The position numbers and the translations under genes are program-made. DNA of 64,000 nt, taken from Uloborus plumipes. Its lineage: Eukaryota > Arthropoda > Arachnida > Araneae > Uloboridae. The notes below the pieces were generated by a model. That model was not told the DNA's origin. It saw only the letters and a program-made list of their open reading frames with translations, and did no database searches. The stretch spans positions 1 to 64,000 of the forward strand of contig JAXGGA010005848.1 of assembly GCA_038373865.1 (NCBI GenBank). The letters run 5' to 3'. Shown here piece by piece: positions 28,501 through 34,009 of the stretch; position 1 is the first letter of the stretch, and each line of letters starts with the position of its first letter.

Positions 28501-28715
28501 AATTCCACGAAGTATCGCATGCGCTGATGTTCACGTTGTCCTGCGAAAATACATAGTATATAATTTCTGCTCGCAATATGAATTCTTTAATACGTCCGGA
28601 ATGTAAAACAAAATAGGTTTACCTCATTGCATTCCGCTTTCATTAAAGAAATTAGCAAAGAAATAACAAAGCTTTGGAAAAACAAAAATTTGAAAAAATG
28701 GAACTTGAAAGCCAT
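4234..28715 (-). CDS. IL-17 receptor-like transmembrane protein with SEFIR domain (13 exons, 491 aa)
   Basis: Predicted type I membrane receptor. CDS join on the minus strand: 28715-28623, 28540-28495, 27691-27624, 27515-27437, 26913-26838, 21507-21369, 20828-20778, 20704-20638, 16095-15964, 15008-14976, 13332-13031, 12750-12676, 4548-4234. All introns are GT-AG, every phase matches, and the exons sum to 1476 nt. Residues 1-27 look like a signal peptide. Residues 28-227 are a Cys-rich ectodomain with sequons at N35, N56, N90, N110, N121 and N204. A transmembrane helix lies at about 228-246. Residues ~277-450 resemble a SEFIR domain (start KVYILHSHDDE, later KRIVIVES, then FVVRFDDL and YKIPEHVIDL). 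SEFIR domains of IL-17 receptors recruit Act1/CIKS-type adaptors through SEFIR-SEFIR contacts; that role here is inferred. The gene is divergent from NEMF. A TIR-domain protein is the main alternative, but ectodomain plus SEFIR layout fits IL-17R better. The weakest points are the 5' edges of exons 3 and 4. Confidence 0.82.
6600..9777. mobile_element. TA-flanked DNA transposon, interrupted by a hAT element
   Basis: Ends CCGTATATACTCGCGTATAAG-like and GACCTATACGCGAGTGTCGG are inverted, and TA flanks both sides (6598-6599, 9778-9779), as in Tc1/mariner-type elements. Both arms also carry internal copies of a GTCGACTTATACGCG motif. Without the 2.3-kb hAT insertion it would be about 0.9 kb, i.e. 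non-autonomous. Confidence 0.7.
7068..9344. mobile_element. hAT element with exact 8-bp target duplication
   Basis: Terminal inverted repeats CAGTGGTTCTCAACC and GGTTGAGAACCACTG, flanked by identical CTTTACAA at 7060-7067 and 9345-9352. Sub-terminal GC-rich ACGCCCCC / CCGCCCC runs mirror each other. 2277 bp with no long ORF: a decayed or non-autonomous copy. Confidence 0.92.
9952..10335. mobile_element. MITE with ~34-bp inverted ends and internal tRNA-like segment
   Basis: Ends start CACTGTTAAAAATTTTCCTG and (reverse strand) CACAGTTAAAAATTCAGGAA, both running into TTTTACGGTAAA. No clear target duplication. The interior at ~10085-10165, read on the minus strand, has TGGTATAGTGG (A-box-like) and GGGTTCAGTCC (B-box-like) about 50 nt apart. 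Confidence 0.65.
12676..12750 (-). CDS. IL-17R-like exon 12: SEFIR middle, symmetric exon
   Basis: 75 nt, phase 0 on both sides, encoding NMYDLYAPYMLESFKQNLDH then FYTSL. Acceptor TAATCTTAAG has a weak pyrimidine tract; donor TTTG|GTAAGG is good. Exon 11 could splice directly to exon 13 in frame, so this may be a cassette exon. Intron retention here would add a tail ending at TAA near 12553. Confidence 0.7.
13031..13332 (-). CDS. IL-17R-like exon 11: N-terminal half of SEFIR domain
   Basis: 302 nt. Encodes VLVEVDSLNCFTKA, then the SEFIR start KVYILHSHDDETTQ, a helix KVKVLKDFLSLFFESIL, the motif RRQWLTDLLEY, and strand KRIVIVESRKV. Acceptor TTTTTTCTTTCAG, donor GATGAG|GTGAGT (perfect consensus). 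This is the most diagnostic exon of the gene. Confidence 0.88.
13333..14975. other. Intron 10 of IL-17R-like gene
   Basis: 1.64 kb, AT-rich, no delimitable element. The 72-codon open frame at 13583-13801 (+) has no recognisable motif or splice context and is taken as chance. Confidence 0.6.
14976..15008 (-). CDS. IL-17R-like exon 10: 33-nt microexon
   Basis: Encodes G-FIRRNNTVVP plus one base of the next codon. Acceptor TTATGTTTTTAG and donor CCTG|GTAAGT are both strong, and phases (2 nt in, 1 nt out) match exons 9 and 11. It links the membrane helix to the SEFIR domain. Confidence 0.75.
15392..15567. mobile_element. hAT-type MITE family C, copy 1 (intron 9)
   Basis: Starts CAGGCCCATCATTT and ends AAATGATGGGCCTA. 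Direct flanks TTATTACC and ATATTACC (7 of 8). Shares the internal GAGAAATCAATGTATTTACA and AGTGGGCGTGGTTTTTGT blocks with the copies near 46.2, 49.3, 52.9 and 63.2 kb. Confidence 0.88.
15964..16095 (-). CDS. IL-17R-like exon 9: transmembrane helix
   Basis: 132 nt encoding the juxtamembrane region and a single hydrophobic helix (IIVLSVVGILLFAAGIFIV) followed by basic HKRS, the stop-transfer pattern expected on the cytoplasmic side. Acceptor TATATTATAG, donor TCAG|GTTAGT. Confidence 0.85.
17521..17753 (-). other. Possible alternative last exon with a second membrane helix
   Basis: An acceptor TTATTTTTCAG is followed by 233 nt that enter in the same phase as exon 9 (1 nt carried from exon 8). 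It encodes YIELLETTSLAFRLFSLDIL, a sequon (NVS), a hydrophobic helix (LGTFSVILLLLVIYF) and a short acidic tail ending in TAA. Splicing exon 8 to it would give a membrane-anchored receptor without a SEFIR domain. It lies inside a 3.3-kb transposon-like block, so it may be a chance ORF. Confidence 0.25.
18896..19394. mobile_element. piggyBac-type MITE
   Basis: Inverted ends CCCTTCACTGCA and TGCAGTGAAGGG, flanked by TTAA (18892-18895) and TTAC, a one-base-decayed TTAA. Contains the palindrome GCCAGATCTGGC near its right end. The 81-codon open frame inside is not recognised. Confidence 0.8.
19520..20030. mobile_element. piggyBac-type MITE
   Basis: Inverted ends CCCATTAATGCCT and AGGCATTAATGGG (one-base register), flanked by TTAA on both sides (19516-19519, 20031-20034). 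Near the left end is the hairpin GTCCCTTTTTAGGGAC. Confidence 0.88.
20638..20704 (-). CDS. IL-17R-like exon 8
   Basis: 67 nt, phase 0 in, 1 nt out. Only this frame is free of stops. Encodes VEPKSSSHLRKQFFLRYLIN then VT, ending in a sequon. Acceptor TTTCTATGTAG, donor ACTA|GTAAGT. It is separated from exon 7 by a 73-nt intron, the shortest in the gene. Confidence 0.8.
20778..20828 (-). CDS. IL-17R-like exon 7
   Basis: 51 nt, phase 0 on both sides, encoding AAAVDFLDLEVGQYKLL. The pattern looks like the closing strands of a fibronectin-III fold. Acceptor TTTCCCTAG, donor CTA|GTAAGT. A symmetric exon, so skipping it would keep the frame. Confidence 0.8.
20829..21368. other. Intron 6 of IL-17R-like gene
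   Basis: 540 bp, AT-rich; I see nothing specific in it beyond splice signals. Confidence 0.6.
21369..21507 (-). CDS. IL-17R-like exon 6: ectodomain core
   Basis: 139 nt. The split codon with exon 5 makes Asn, giving sequon NCT. Encodes KKCIAVSFEVFEGFEDCYSH then YYVMLIRLKDCIALCHLVPT, a beta-strand-like, Cys-rich stretch typical of the fibronectin-III-like ectodomain of IL-17 receptors. Acceptor TTTTTTTAG, donor AGG|GTAACT. Confidence 0.82.
21729..22138 (+). mobile_element. Helitron 5' fragment
   Basis: Starts TCTACTTATACTAAAAACTG after an A, followed by a CTTT/TATC microsatellite and a block (GATAGATAGGTAATTTTTCA) also present in the copies at 22139, 23154, 44076 and 44866. It stops where the next copy's TC terminus begins and has no CTAG end. 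Confidence 0.75.
22139..23153 (+). mobile_element. Non-autonomous Helitron
   Basis: Begins TCTACTTATATT and ends with the Helitron-type hairpin GCCCGTGCAACGCCGGGC followed by CTAG at 23150-23153. Near its 3' end are three to four ~54-bp tandem units with GGCGAGCCGCCTTGGCGGCG palindromes (22963, 23018, 23071). No replication-helicase ORF, so it depends on another copy. Confidence 0.82.
23154..23956 (+). mobile_element. Non-autonomous Helitron, head-to-tail with the previous copy
   Basis: Starts TCTACTTATATT directly after the preceding CTAG. It has a second, internal TCTACTT terminus at 23573, an internal CCCGTGCAACGCCGGG hairpin, and ends in the palindrome AGCTGCCCTGGCAGCT with CTAG at 23953-23956 followed by T. 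Confidence 0.82.
24942..25172. mobile_element. Short TTAA-flanked MITE
   Basis: Inverted ends CCTTTAGGAGC and GGTTCCAAAAGG between TTAA at 24938-24941 and 25173-25176. 231 bp, piggyBac-type by target site. Confidence 0.65.
25784..26231. mobile_element. hAT-type MITE
   Basis: Inverted ends CAGGACCGCCGC and GCAGCGGCCCTG-like, with G-rich direct flanks (GGGGGCCA / GGGGGGCA, 7 of 8). Sub-terminal GGGCCCGGTACTA / GGGCCCTGGTACTA blocks and poly-C runs inside. Confidence 0.65.
26838..26913 (-). CDS. IL-17R-like exon 5
   Basis: 76 nt between a T-rich acceptor (TTTTTAG) and the consensus donor CGCAA|GTAAGT. Enters with 2 nt and exits with 2 nt, exactly as the neighbours require. Encodes LSKKEKDYCEKHLNITILEH then FYSR, with sequon NIT. 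The intron downstream (5.3 kb) is filled with transposons. Confidence 0.78.
27437..27515 (-). CDS. IL-17R-like exon 4 (5' edge uncertain)
   Basis: Donor TTTG|GTAAGA is strong. The acceptor I prefer is AATTTTCAG at 27516-27518. An alternative CAG at 27540-27542 would add 24 nt (ACHFKNFQ) without changing frame. Encodes WWDRQERKKEEICKWKPNFR followed by NTSCWF, with a C-x-W motif and a sequon. Confidence 0.7.
27624..27691 (-). CDS. IL-17R-like exon 3
   Basis: 68 nt encoding E-CDGQKHSRNKTEYILCSKSFIE. Donor is GAG|GTTAAT. The acceptor is the AG of CTTTAGCATAAG; a better-placed AG six bases upstream would put a TAA in frame, so I used the inner one. It has the 2-nt entry and phase-0 exit needed to join exons 2 and 4, but the pyrimidine tract is weak. 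Confidence 0.6.
27692..28494. other. Intron 2 of IL-17R-like gene with hAT-like remnant
   Basis: From ~28060 the sequence resembles decayed hAT ends (AGTGGTTCTCAAAGTGTTCG; later GGTGCCACGGAATAG), but no inverted partner or target duplication could be paired. The rest shows nothing specific. Confidence 0.4.
28495..28540 (-). CDS. IL-17R-like exon 2
   Basis: 46 nt between acceptor TTTTCGCAG and donor GATG|GTAACT. It enters in phase 0 from exon 1 and encodes DNVNISACDTSWNSD, including one sequon and the first ectodomain Cys-x(n)-Trp pattern. Confidence 0.75.
28623..28715 (-). CDS. IL-17R-like exon 1: start codon and signal peptide
   Basis: ATG at 28715-28713 is the first Met after an in-frame TAA. 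The 31 codons begin MAFKFHFFKF and run through a hydrophobic stretch (FVISLLISL) to AECNE, a typical secretory signal. Donor GAG|GTAAAC, phase 0. Confidence 0.78.
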
Positions 28716-29196
28716 GAAAACAGCTGTATGATAACATTCTAAATTTTAAAAATGAGTTCTTGTTCCTTTTAACAATAATTCTTAAGAAATTGCTTTAAGA
28801 ATAGCATTTGTTTACATCCATCTTGATTTTAGAAGCAGACAACACAGACACGTGACTTGTTGATTGTTGCCAATATTACTGGAAATCATAGTGACACAAA
28901 TCATGACACAAATTCGAGAACTTTGTACTTAAATACTCAGAAACCATTAAGATATATGAAATATTTTTTAATAACTATATTATCAGAACTTCTGTACTTT
29001 TTGCAGTATAATTTTTTTATTTTTTTTTATAATTTTTTTTTTATTTTTTTTATTTTCTACAGCCAGCAGACGAGACAACACGAAAGTGAAGTGGATTGAG
29101 TCTGATACTACGATTACGAAGTGTTTACATTTCGTTGGGTAATGTGTGTAATTTTAAAAAGGTGTAAATTATACAGGATCTTAAATAACTGTCAAC
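28716..29196. promoter_or_regulatory. Divergent intergenic region / probable bidirectional promoter
   Basis: 481 bp separate the two start codons, so both 5' UTRs and promoters must fit here. A palindromic E-box CACGTG sits at 28849-28854. No TATA box is evident in a convincing position. A T-rich tract ending TTTTCTACAG at 29062, with GT at 29006, could be a small 5'-UTR intron of NEMF, but 57 nt is short and this is unproven. Confidence 0.5.
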
Positions 29197-32100
29197 ATGA
29201 AGAACAGATTCAGTACTTTAGATATTATAGCTGTAATTAATGAACTGCAGAGATGTATAGGCATGCGCGTGAATCAGGTATATGATATTGACAATAAAAC
29301 GTACCTTATTCGTCTGCAGAGATATGAAGAGAAAACAGTTCTTCTCCTGGAATCTGGGGTAAGGATGCACACCACAGAATATGAATGGCCAAAAAATCCT
29401 TCCCCATCTGGTTTCTCAATGAAAATGAGGAAGCATTTAAAAAACAAAAGATTAGAAAAACTAAACCAGTTGGGAATGGACCGTATTGTTGACTTGCAAT
29501 TCGGCATCAATGAGGCAGCTTATCATGTTATATTGGAATTGTATGACAGAGGAAACATAGTACTTACAGATTTTGAATACACAATCTTGAATATTTTAAG
29601 ACCGAGGACGACAGAAAGTGAAGATGTAAAGTTTATTGTGCGTGAAAAATACCCAGTGGATAAAGCCTTAGACGCTTCGGAAACATTTAACCGTGATGCA
29701 TTGTTTTTTACTTTGAAACAAGCTAAGGATGGTGATTCCTTGAAGAAACTTCTTTTACCCCAAGTTGCTTTTGGTCCTGCTCTTCTGGATCACGTTTTAA
29801 TTAAAAATGGATTTCCCAAAAACTGTGTTATTAATAAGCAATTTAAAATCCCGAATGATATGAACAGATTGTTTTTGTGTCTGGAAGAAGCTGATGTAAT
29901 ATTGAAACACATTTCTATGAAATCACAAGGCTATATTATTCAAAAAGTTGAAAAAAATAAGGATTCTCAGGATGTAATCACTAATGTTGAATTCCACCCA
30001 TACTTGTTTCAACAATTTTCTGAGATGAAATTCACTACCTATGACACTTTTGATAAAGCAGTTGATAATTTCTTCTCCAGTTTGGAAGGTCAAAAAATTG
30101 ACATCAAAGCCCTTCAAAAAGAAAAAGAAGCCTTGAAAAAATTAGAAAATGTGAAAAAAGATCATGACAATCGTGTGTCCAAATTAAAGCAAAGTCAAAC
30201 TGAAGACATGAAAAAGGCGCGATTAATCGAAATGAACTCTGCTTTGGTGGATAAAACCATCACGGTCATCAGAAGTGCAATTGCCAATCAGATGAGTTGG
30301 AGTGACATAGAAGAGTTCATCAAAGAGGCTCAGTCTGAGGGTGATCCAATTGCAAAAACCATCAAGAAATTAAAGCTGAACATCAATCACTTTACTCTGC
30401 TGCTGTCATCACCACTCTCGGACAGTGATGAAGAGGATGAATTAAAACCACAACTGGTAGATATCGATTTGGGCTGTTCAGCTTACGCCAATGCTCGGAA
30501 ATATTATGATATGAAGAGAGCTCATGCAAAGAAGGAGCAAAAAACATTGGAATCATCTGAAAAAGCATTTAAAAACGCAGAAAAAAAGACGAAGCAGACT
30601 TTGAAAGAAGTTGCAGTAACTACCAGTATAACCAAAGCTCGGAAAGTGATGTGGTTTGAGAAATTTTTATGGTTTATCAGCTCTGAAAACTATTTAGTCA
30701 TTGCTGGAAGAGATGTTCAGCAGAATGAACTGCTGGTGAAAAGATACATGAAATCTTCTGATTTGTATGTCCATGCCGATTTGCATGGGGCTAGTAGTGT
30801 CATTATCAAGAACCCCTTGGGTGGTGAAGTTCCTCCGAAAACTCTGAACGAAGCTGGCACAATGGCTGCTTGTTACAGCAGTGGCTGGGATGCCAAGATA
30901 GTCACCAGTGCTTGGTGGGTGTATTCTTACCAGGTTTCGAAAACGGCTCCAAGTGGAGAGTATCTCACAACTGGCAGTTTCATGATTCGAGGAAAGAAGA
31001 ATTACTTGGCGCCAGCCAATCTCATCATGGGGTTTGGTTTCATGTTCAAGCTTGATGAGGAGAGTATTCTGAAACATGCCAACGAAAGATGTGAAAAAAG
31101 CGACGATTTGAAAACTGTCGAGGAAGGAAAAGATAAAGATGAAAACGTTAATGTTGAAAAAGAGAGTGATGATATTGAAGAAATAAATGATGAAAATACT
31201 AATAGTGATGCCTCTTGTTCTGATGATGATGATGATAAATCAGTTGAAGACGTAGCTGATGACAAGCATATAGATGTTGTGATAAAAAAAGTTGACAATT
31301 TGGAAGTCAAAACGAATGAAAATGATGTTAATGCTAATGTGGGCGATTCTATTTGTAAAAATGATGTTCAAAGAAGTGAAAGTATATCCGATGAGGATAA
31401 AACTGATGAAGATGACACAGATGAGGTACCTGAAGATAATAAGAAAATGAATAATGAAAATGCTATGATGAGTAAAAATTCAAGTTCTGCAATTATTGCT
31501 TTTCCTGATACAGAAGTCAAATTTGATGTTTTACATGAGGATCAACATCTTATGAAAAAACCCCTATCTAAAACAAGCTCTTCTGGAGTAATGGTGCAAG
31601 AGCATAAAAAGAAGGCTCATAAGGCTCAAAATGTACAATTTAATTTAGAAGACAGTGTTGCTAAAGAAAAGCGTACTCAGCAAAAAAGAGGACAGAAAGG
31701 AAAACTGAAAAAAATTAAGGAAAAGTACAAAGATCAAGATGAAGAAGAAAGGCAACTTAGAATGTCCATATTGGCATCGGCTGGTACCACGAAAGAAGAC
31801 AAGAAGAGCAAAAATAAGAAATTCAAAGATTCAAAATCAACTAAACCTCAGTCAAAAGTGAACAAGAACACTAACAAAGTTAATTCCAATGAAGCATTAA
31901 AAGAACAAACCCCAATCTTAGCTGAAGAGAAAGCTTCTTCCGAGAGCCAAGAGCCCACCCCTGATGTACTGCTGGAAAAGAACAGTGTTCCTGAACAGAA
32001 ATCTGATGATAAAACGAATGATGCATCAGATGAGGAAGTGGAGGATGATACACAAGTTTCAGATGAATTGAAATTGTTGAACTCGCTAACTGGGTGTCCT

Positions 32101-32364
32101 CATGCCGATGACACATTGTTGTTTGCAATTCCCGTTTGTGCTCCTTATACGTGCATGCTAAACTATAAATACAAAGTAAAAATTATACCGGGCAGTCACA
32201 GGAGAGGCAAAGCTGCAAAAACAGCCTTAAATGTATTTTTGTGTGATAAAACAGCAACCTCACGGGAGAAGGATCTGTTGAAATGTGTTAAAGATCAGGA
32301 CATTTCTAGAAACCTGCCTGGAAAAATTAAAATATCTGCTGGAAATATAAAAAGGGGCAAATGA
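29197..32364 (+). CDS. NEMF: NEMF / Rqc2 (Caliban) ribosome quality-control factor, single-exon
   Basis: 1055 aa, close to the usual metazoan NEMF length of about 1,070. NEMF/Rqc2 binds peptidyl-tRNA on stalled 60S subunits, helps recruit Listerin, and adds C-terminal tails to nascent chains. NFACT-N spans about 1-480, starting MKNRFSTLDI. The residues tied to tailing in Rqc2/NEMF are present as D9, D95 and R96, and YDRGNIVLTD follows at 116-125. A helical coiled-coil region lies at ~300-345 and ~435-472. NFACT-R (~485-610) has WFISSENYLVIAGRD, VHADLHGASS, SAWWVYSYQVSKTAPSGEYL and MIRGKK. A long acidic linker and Lys-rich segments follow. NFACT-C is at ~965-1055 (CPHADDTLLFAIPVCAPY, KGKAAKTALN-like GKAAKTALNVF, NLPGKIKIS). 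No frameshift or stop. It is intronless, unlike its neighbour, so either introns were lost or it is a functional retrocopy. Confidence 0.96.
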   Translation: MKNRFSTLDIIAVINELQRCIGMRVNQVYDIDNKTYLIRLQRYEEKTVLLLESGVRMHTTEYEWPKNPSPSGFSMKMRKHLKNKRLEKLNQLGMDRIVDLQFGINEAAYHVILELYDRGNIVLTDFEYTILNILRPRTTESEDVKFIVREKYPVDKALDASETFNRDALFFTLKQAKDGDSLKKLLLPQVAFGPALLDHVLIKNGFPKNCVINKQFKIPNDMNRLFLCLEEADVILKHISMKSQGYIIQKVEKNKDSQDVITNVEFHPYLFQQFSEMKFTTYDTFDKAVDNFFSSLEGQKIDIKALQKEKEALKKLENVKKDHDNRVSKLKQSQTEDMKKARLIEMNSALVDKTITVIRSAIANQMSWSDIEEFIKEAQSEGDPIAKTIKKLKLNINHFTLLLSSPLSDSDEEDELKPQLVDIDLGCSAYANARKYYDMKRAHAKKEQKTLESSEKAFKNAEKKTKQTLKEVAVTTSITKARKVMWFEKFLWFISSENYLVIAGRDVQQNELLVKRYMKSSDLYVHADLHGASSVIIKNPLGGEVPPKTLNEAGTMAACYSSGWDAKIVTSAWWVYSYQVSKTAPSGEYLTTGSFMIRGKKNYLAPANLIMGFGFMFKLDEESILKHANERCEKSDDLKTVEEGKDKDENVNVEKESDDIEEINDENTNSDASCSDDDDDKSVEDVADDKHIDVVIKKVDNLEVKTNENDVNANVGDSICKNDVQRSESISDEDKTDEDDTDEVPEDNKKMNNENAMMSKNSSSAIIAFPDTEVKFDVLHEDQHLMKKPLSKTSSSGVMVQEHKKKAHKAQNVQFNLEDSVAKEKRTQQKRGQKGKLKKIKEKYKDQDEEERQLRMSILASAGTTKEDKKSKNKKFKDSKSTKPQSKVNKNTNKVNSNEALKEQTPILAEEKASSESQEPTPDVLLEKNSVPEQKSDDKTNDASDEEVEDDTQVSDELKLLNSLTGCPHADDTLLFAIPVCAPYTCMLNYKYKVKIIPGSHRRGKAAKTALNVFLCDKTATSREKDLLKCVKDQDISRNLPGKIKISAGNIKRGK

Positions 32365-32574
32365 TAAGAATTTGTCTCACATTAAAATTTCATGAATGAT
32401 CTGCTTTGTGATTATCTTGATTTACATTGTTAATTCACTGCAGAAAGATTTAGAATGATTTGATATCTAATTTTGAAAATTTTTGTTAAAATTTTTAAAA
32501 CTGTTACGTATAGAAATCTATTTAAAGTTTTAATTTATTTAAAAAAAGTGAAAAGGCTGTTAGTAAAAAAAAAG

Positions 32575-32580
32575 AATAAA
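32575..32580 (+). terminator. NEMF: Candidate NEMF poly(A) signal
   Basis: AATAAA about 210 nt past the NEMF stop codon in an A-rich context, the first canonical signal downstream. Cleavage site not visible. Confidence 0.5.
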
Positions 32581-33385
32581 AATGAAATTTTCTAAATACT
32601 GTTTGAATAGTCTCTAAATTAATTTTCAGTGTGGTGATTTAGCTCATTGTTATACTAAGCCAATTTTGAAGTTAAATCTGCTCTTATATATGTTGTACGT
32701 GGGGGCCATTTAAACAATGATATCCCCCTGGCAAAAAAGCTGGTTTTCTTTGTAATACAGTTATTCCTAAAAAATTCTCATTGTTTATTAGCAGCATAGG
32801 GCTCTGTATTTAATGCTTCTCAGAAGTGCAATGAATGATAAGAGATTACGGTTGAGTAGATTTATAACACCGACCTACATAATTCTTTATAAACTGCAAA
32901 ACTTGTCAACATTAAATACCGTAAAATCCCAAAAGTAACCCTTATTTCCCTAAATGGAAATTTATCTTAAATCTTGAATATGCTTTATCTTAAATCTCGA
33001 TTATAACCCCCCACCCCTCCTGAAATGTAGGTTTGGTTTTGAAAAGGAGGGGGGTTACTTTCGGGATTTTACAGTAAGTTTGTTGTTTAAAAAAAAGCCC
33101 AAAGTTCCACCTTGCAAACATAAAAATTCTTTGACATTTTTTAAAAATAATTTTGTTTCAATTTTAGAATTAGATTTCGCTTGAAATGCAGTTAAGTTTT
33201 CTGAAAGTTTGGTTAAGAGTAAACTGTTGGTGTTATGATCCAAAAACTTTAAAAAAAAAATATTTTTTTTTTAAATGTTAATTCTTGAAATTTCCTGCTT
33301 ATTTCTTGCTATTTATGATCAAGGATGGTCAAAAAAGTTTTTGTTTTCTGGCCATTGCTTTACTGTGGTCCTTTTAATGCATGAA
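32581..33385. other. Region downstream of NEMF with a small TA-flanked MITE
   Basis: Mostly unremarkable AT-rich sequence. It includes the 156-bp MITE at 32919-33074, listed separately. Confidence 0.6.
32919..33074. mobile_element. 156-bp TA-flanked MITE
   Basis: Inverted ends CCGTAAAATCCCAAAAGTAA and (reverse strand) CTGTAAAATCCCGAAAGTAA, ~22 bp with two mismatches, between TA dinucleotides. Tc1/mariner-like by target site. Confidence 0.85.
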
Positions 33386-34009
33386 CAGGGCCGTCGGCAA
33401 GGGGGGGTGTGGGGGGGTGCTACACCCCCCCACTTTTCTGACGAAAAGGGGCCGCCGATTTTATTTTATTATTAAAATGAAATTTTAGAAAAATATTTCA
33501 GGACTTTAAACGAAATTTAAAAGAGAAGCGGAATAATTTAAACATTCTCAAAATATCAGGAAACCTGAAATTTTAAAAATGTCCTGTATTTTCCGCGGCC
33601 CCAATTATTACTTCTCAAAAATAAATAATTGGGGCCGCGAAAAATAGTTAAGATTCCTTCACAGCAATATTCGTTGCGAAAATACGAAATTTTCTCGTTC
33701 ATGGGGTCATGTAAACGGGAAACTATAGGCTGGCCAGTTTGGAAAAAAAAAGTACTGTATAAATATGTCCGAGAGCTTTAAAAGATACTCGAACCACTGT
33801 AACTTAAATTAGTTAAATTAATAAAACAAATCAAATTATATATACATAATTCAACAAGATCGATGCAATATTGAAAAAAAAAAAAGAATATATGCTGAGG
33901 GCCGCCAAATTTTATATTTTAAAAAATAAAAAAACAAAAATTGCTTCCACCTTCCACCTTTGTAAAAAATATTAGATTTTAAAGCTCGGGGGAAGCTATC
34001 TCCCTCACC

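Noticed and set aside
30694..31310. Minus-strand ORFs of 127 and 102 codons inside NEMF
   Set aside because: Antisense shadows of the NEMF coding frame; the Ser-rich one mirrors the acidic Asp/Glu linker.
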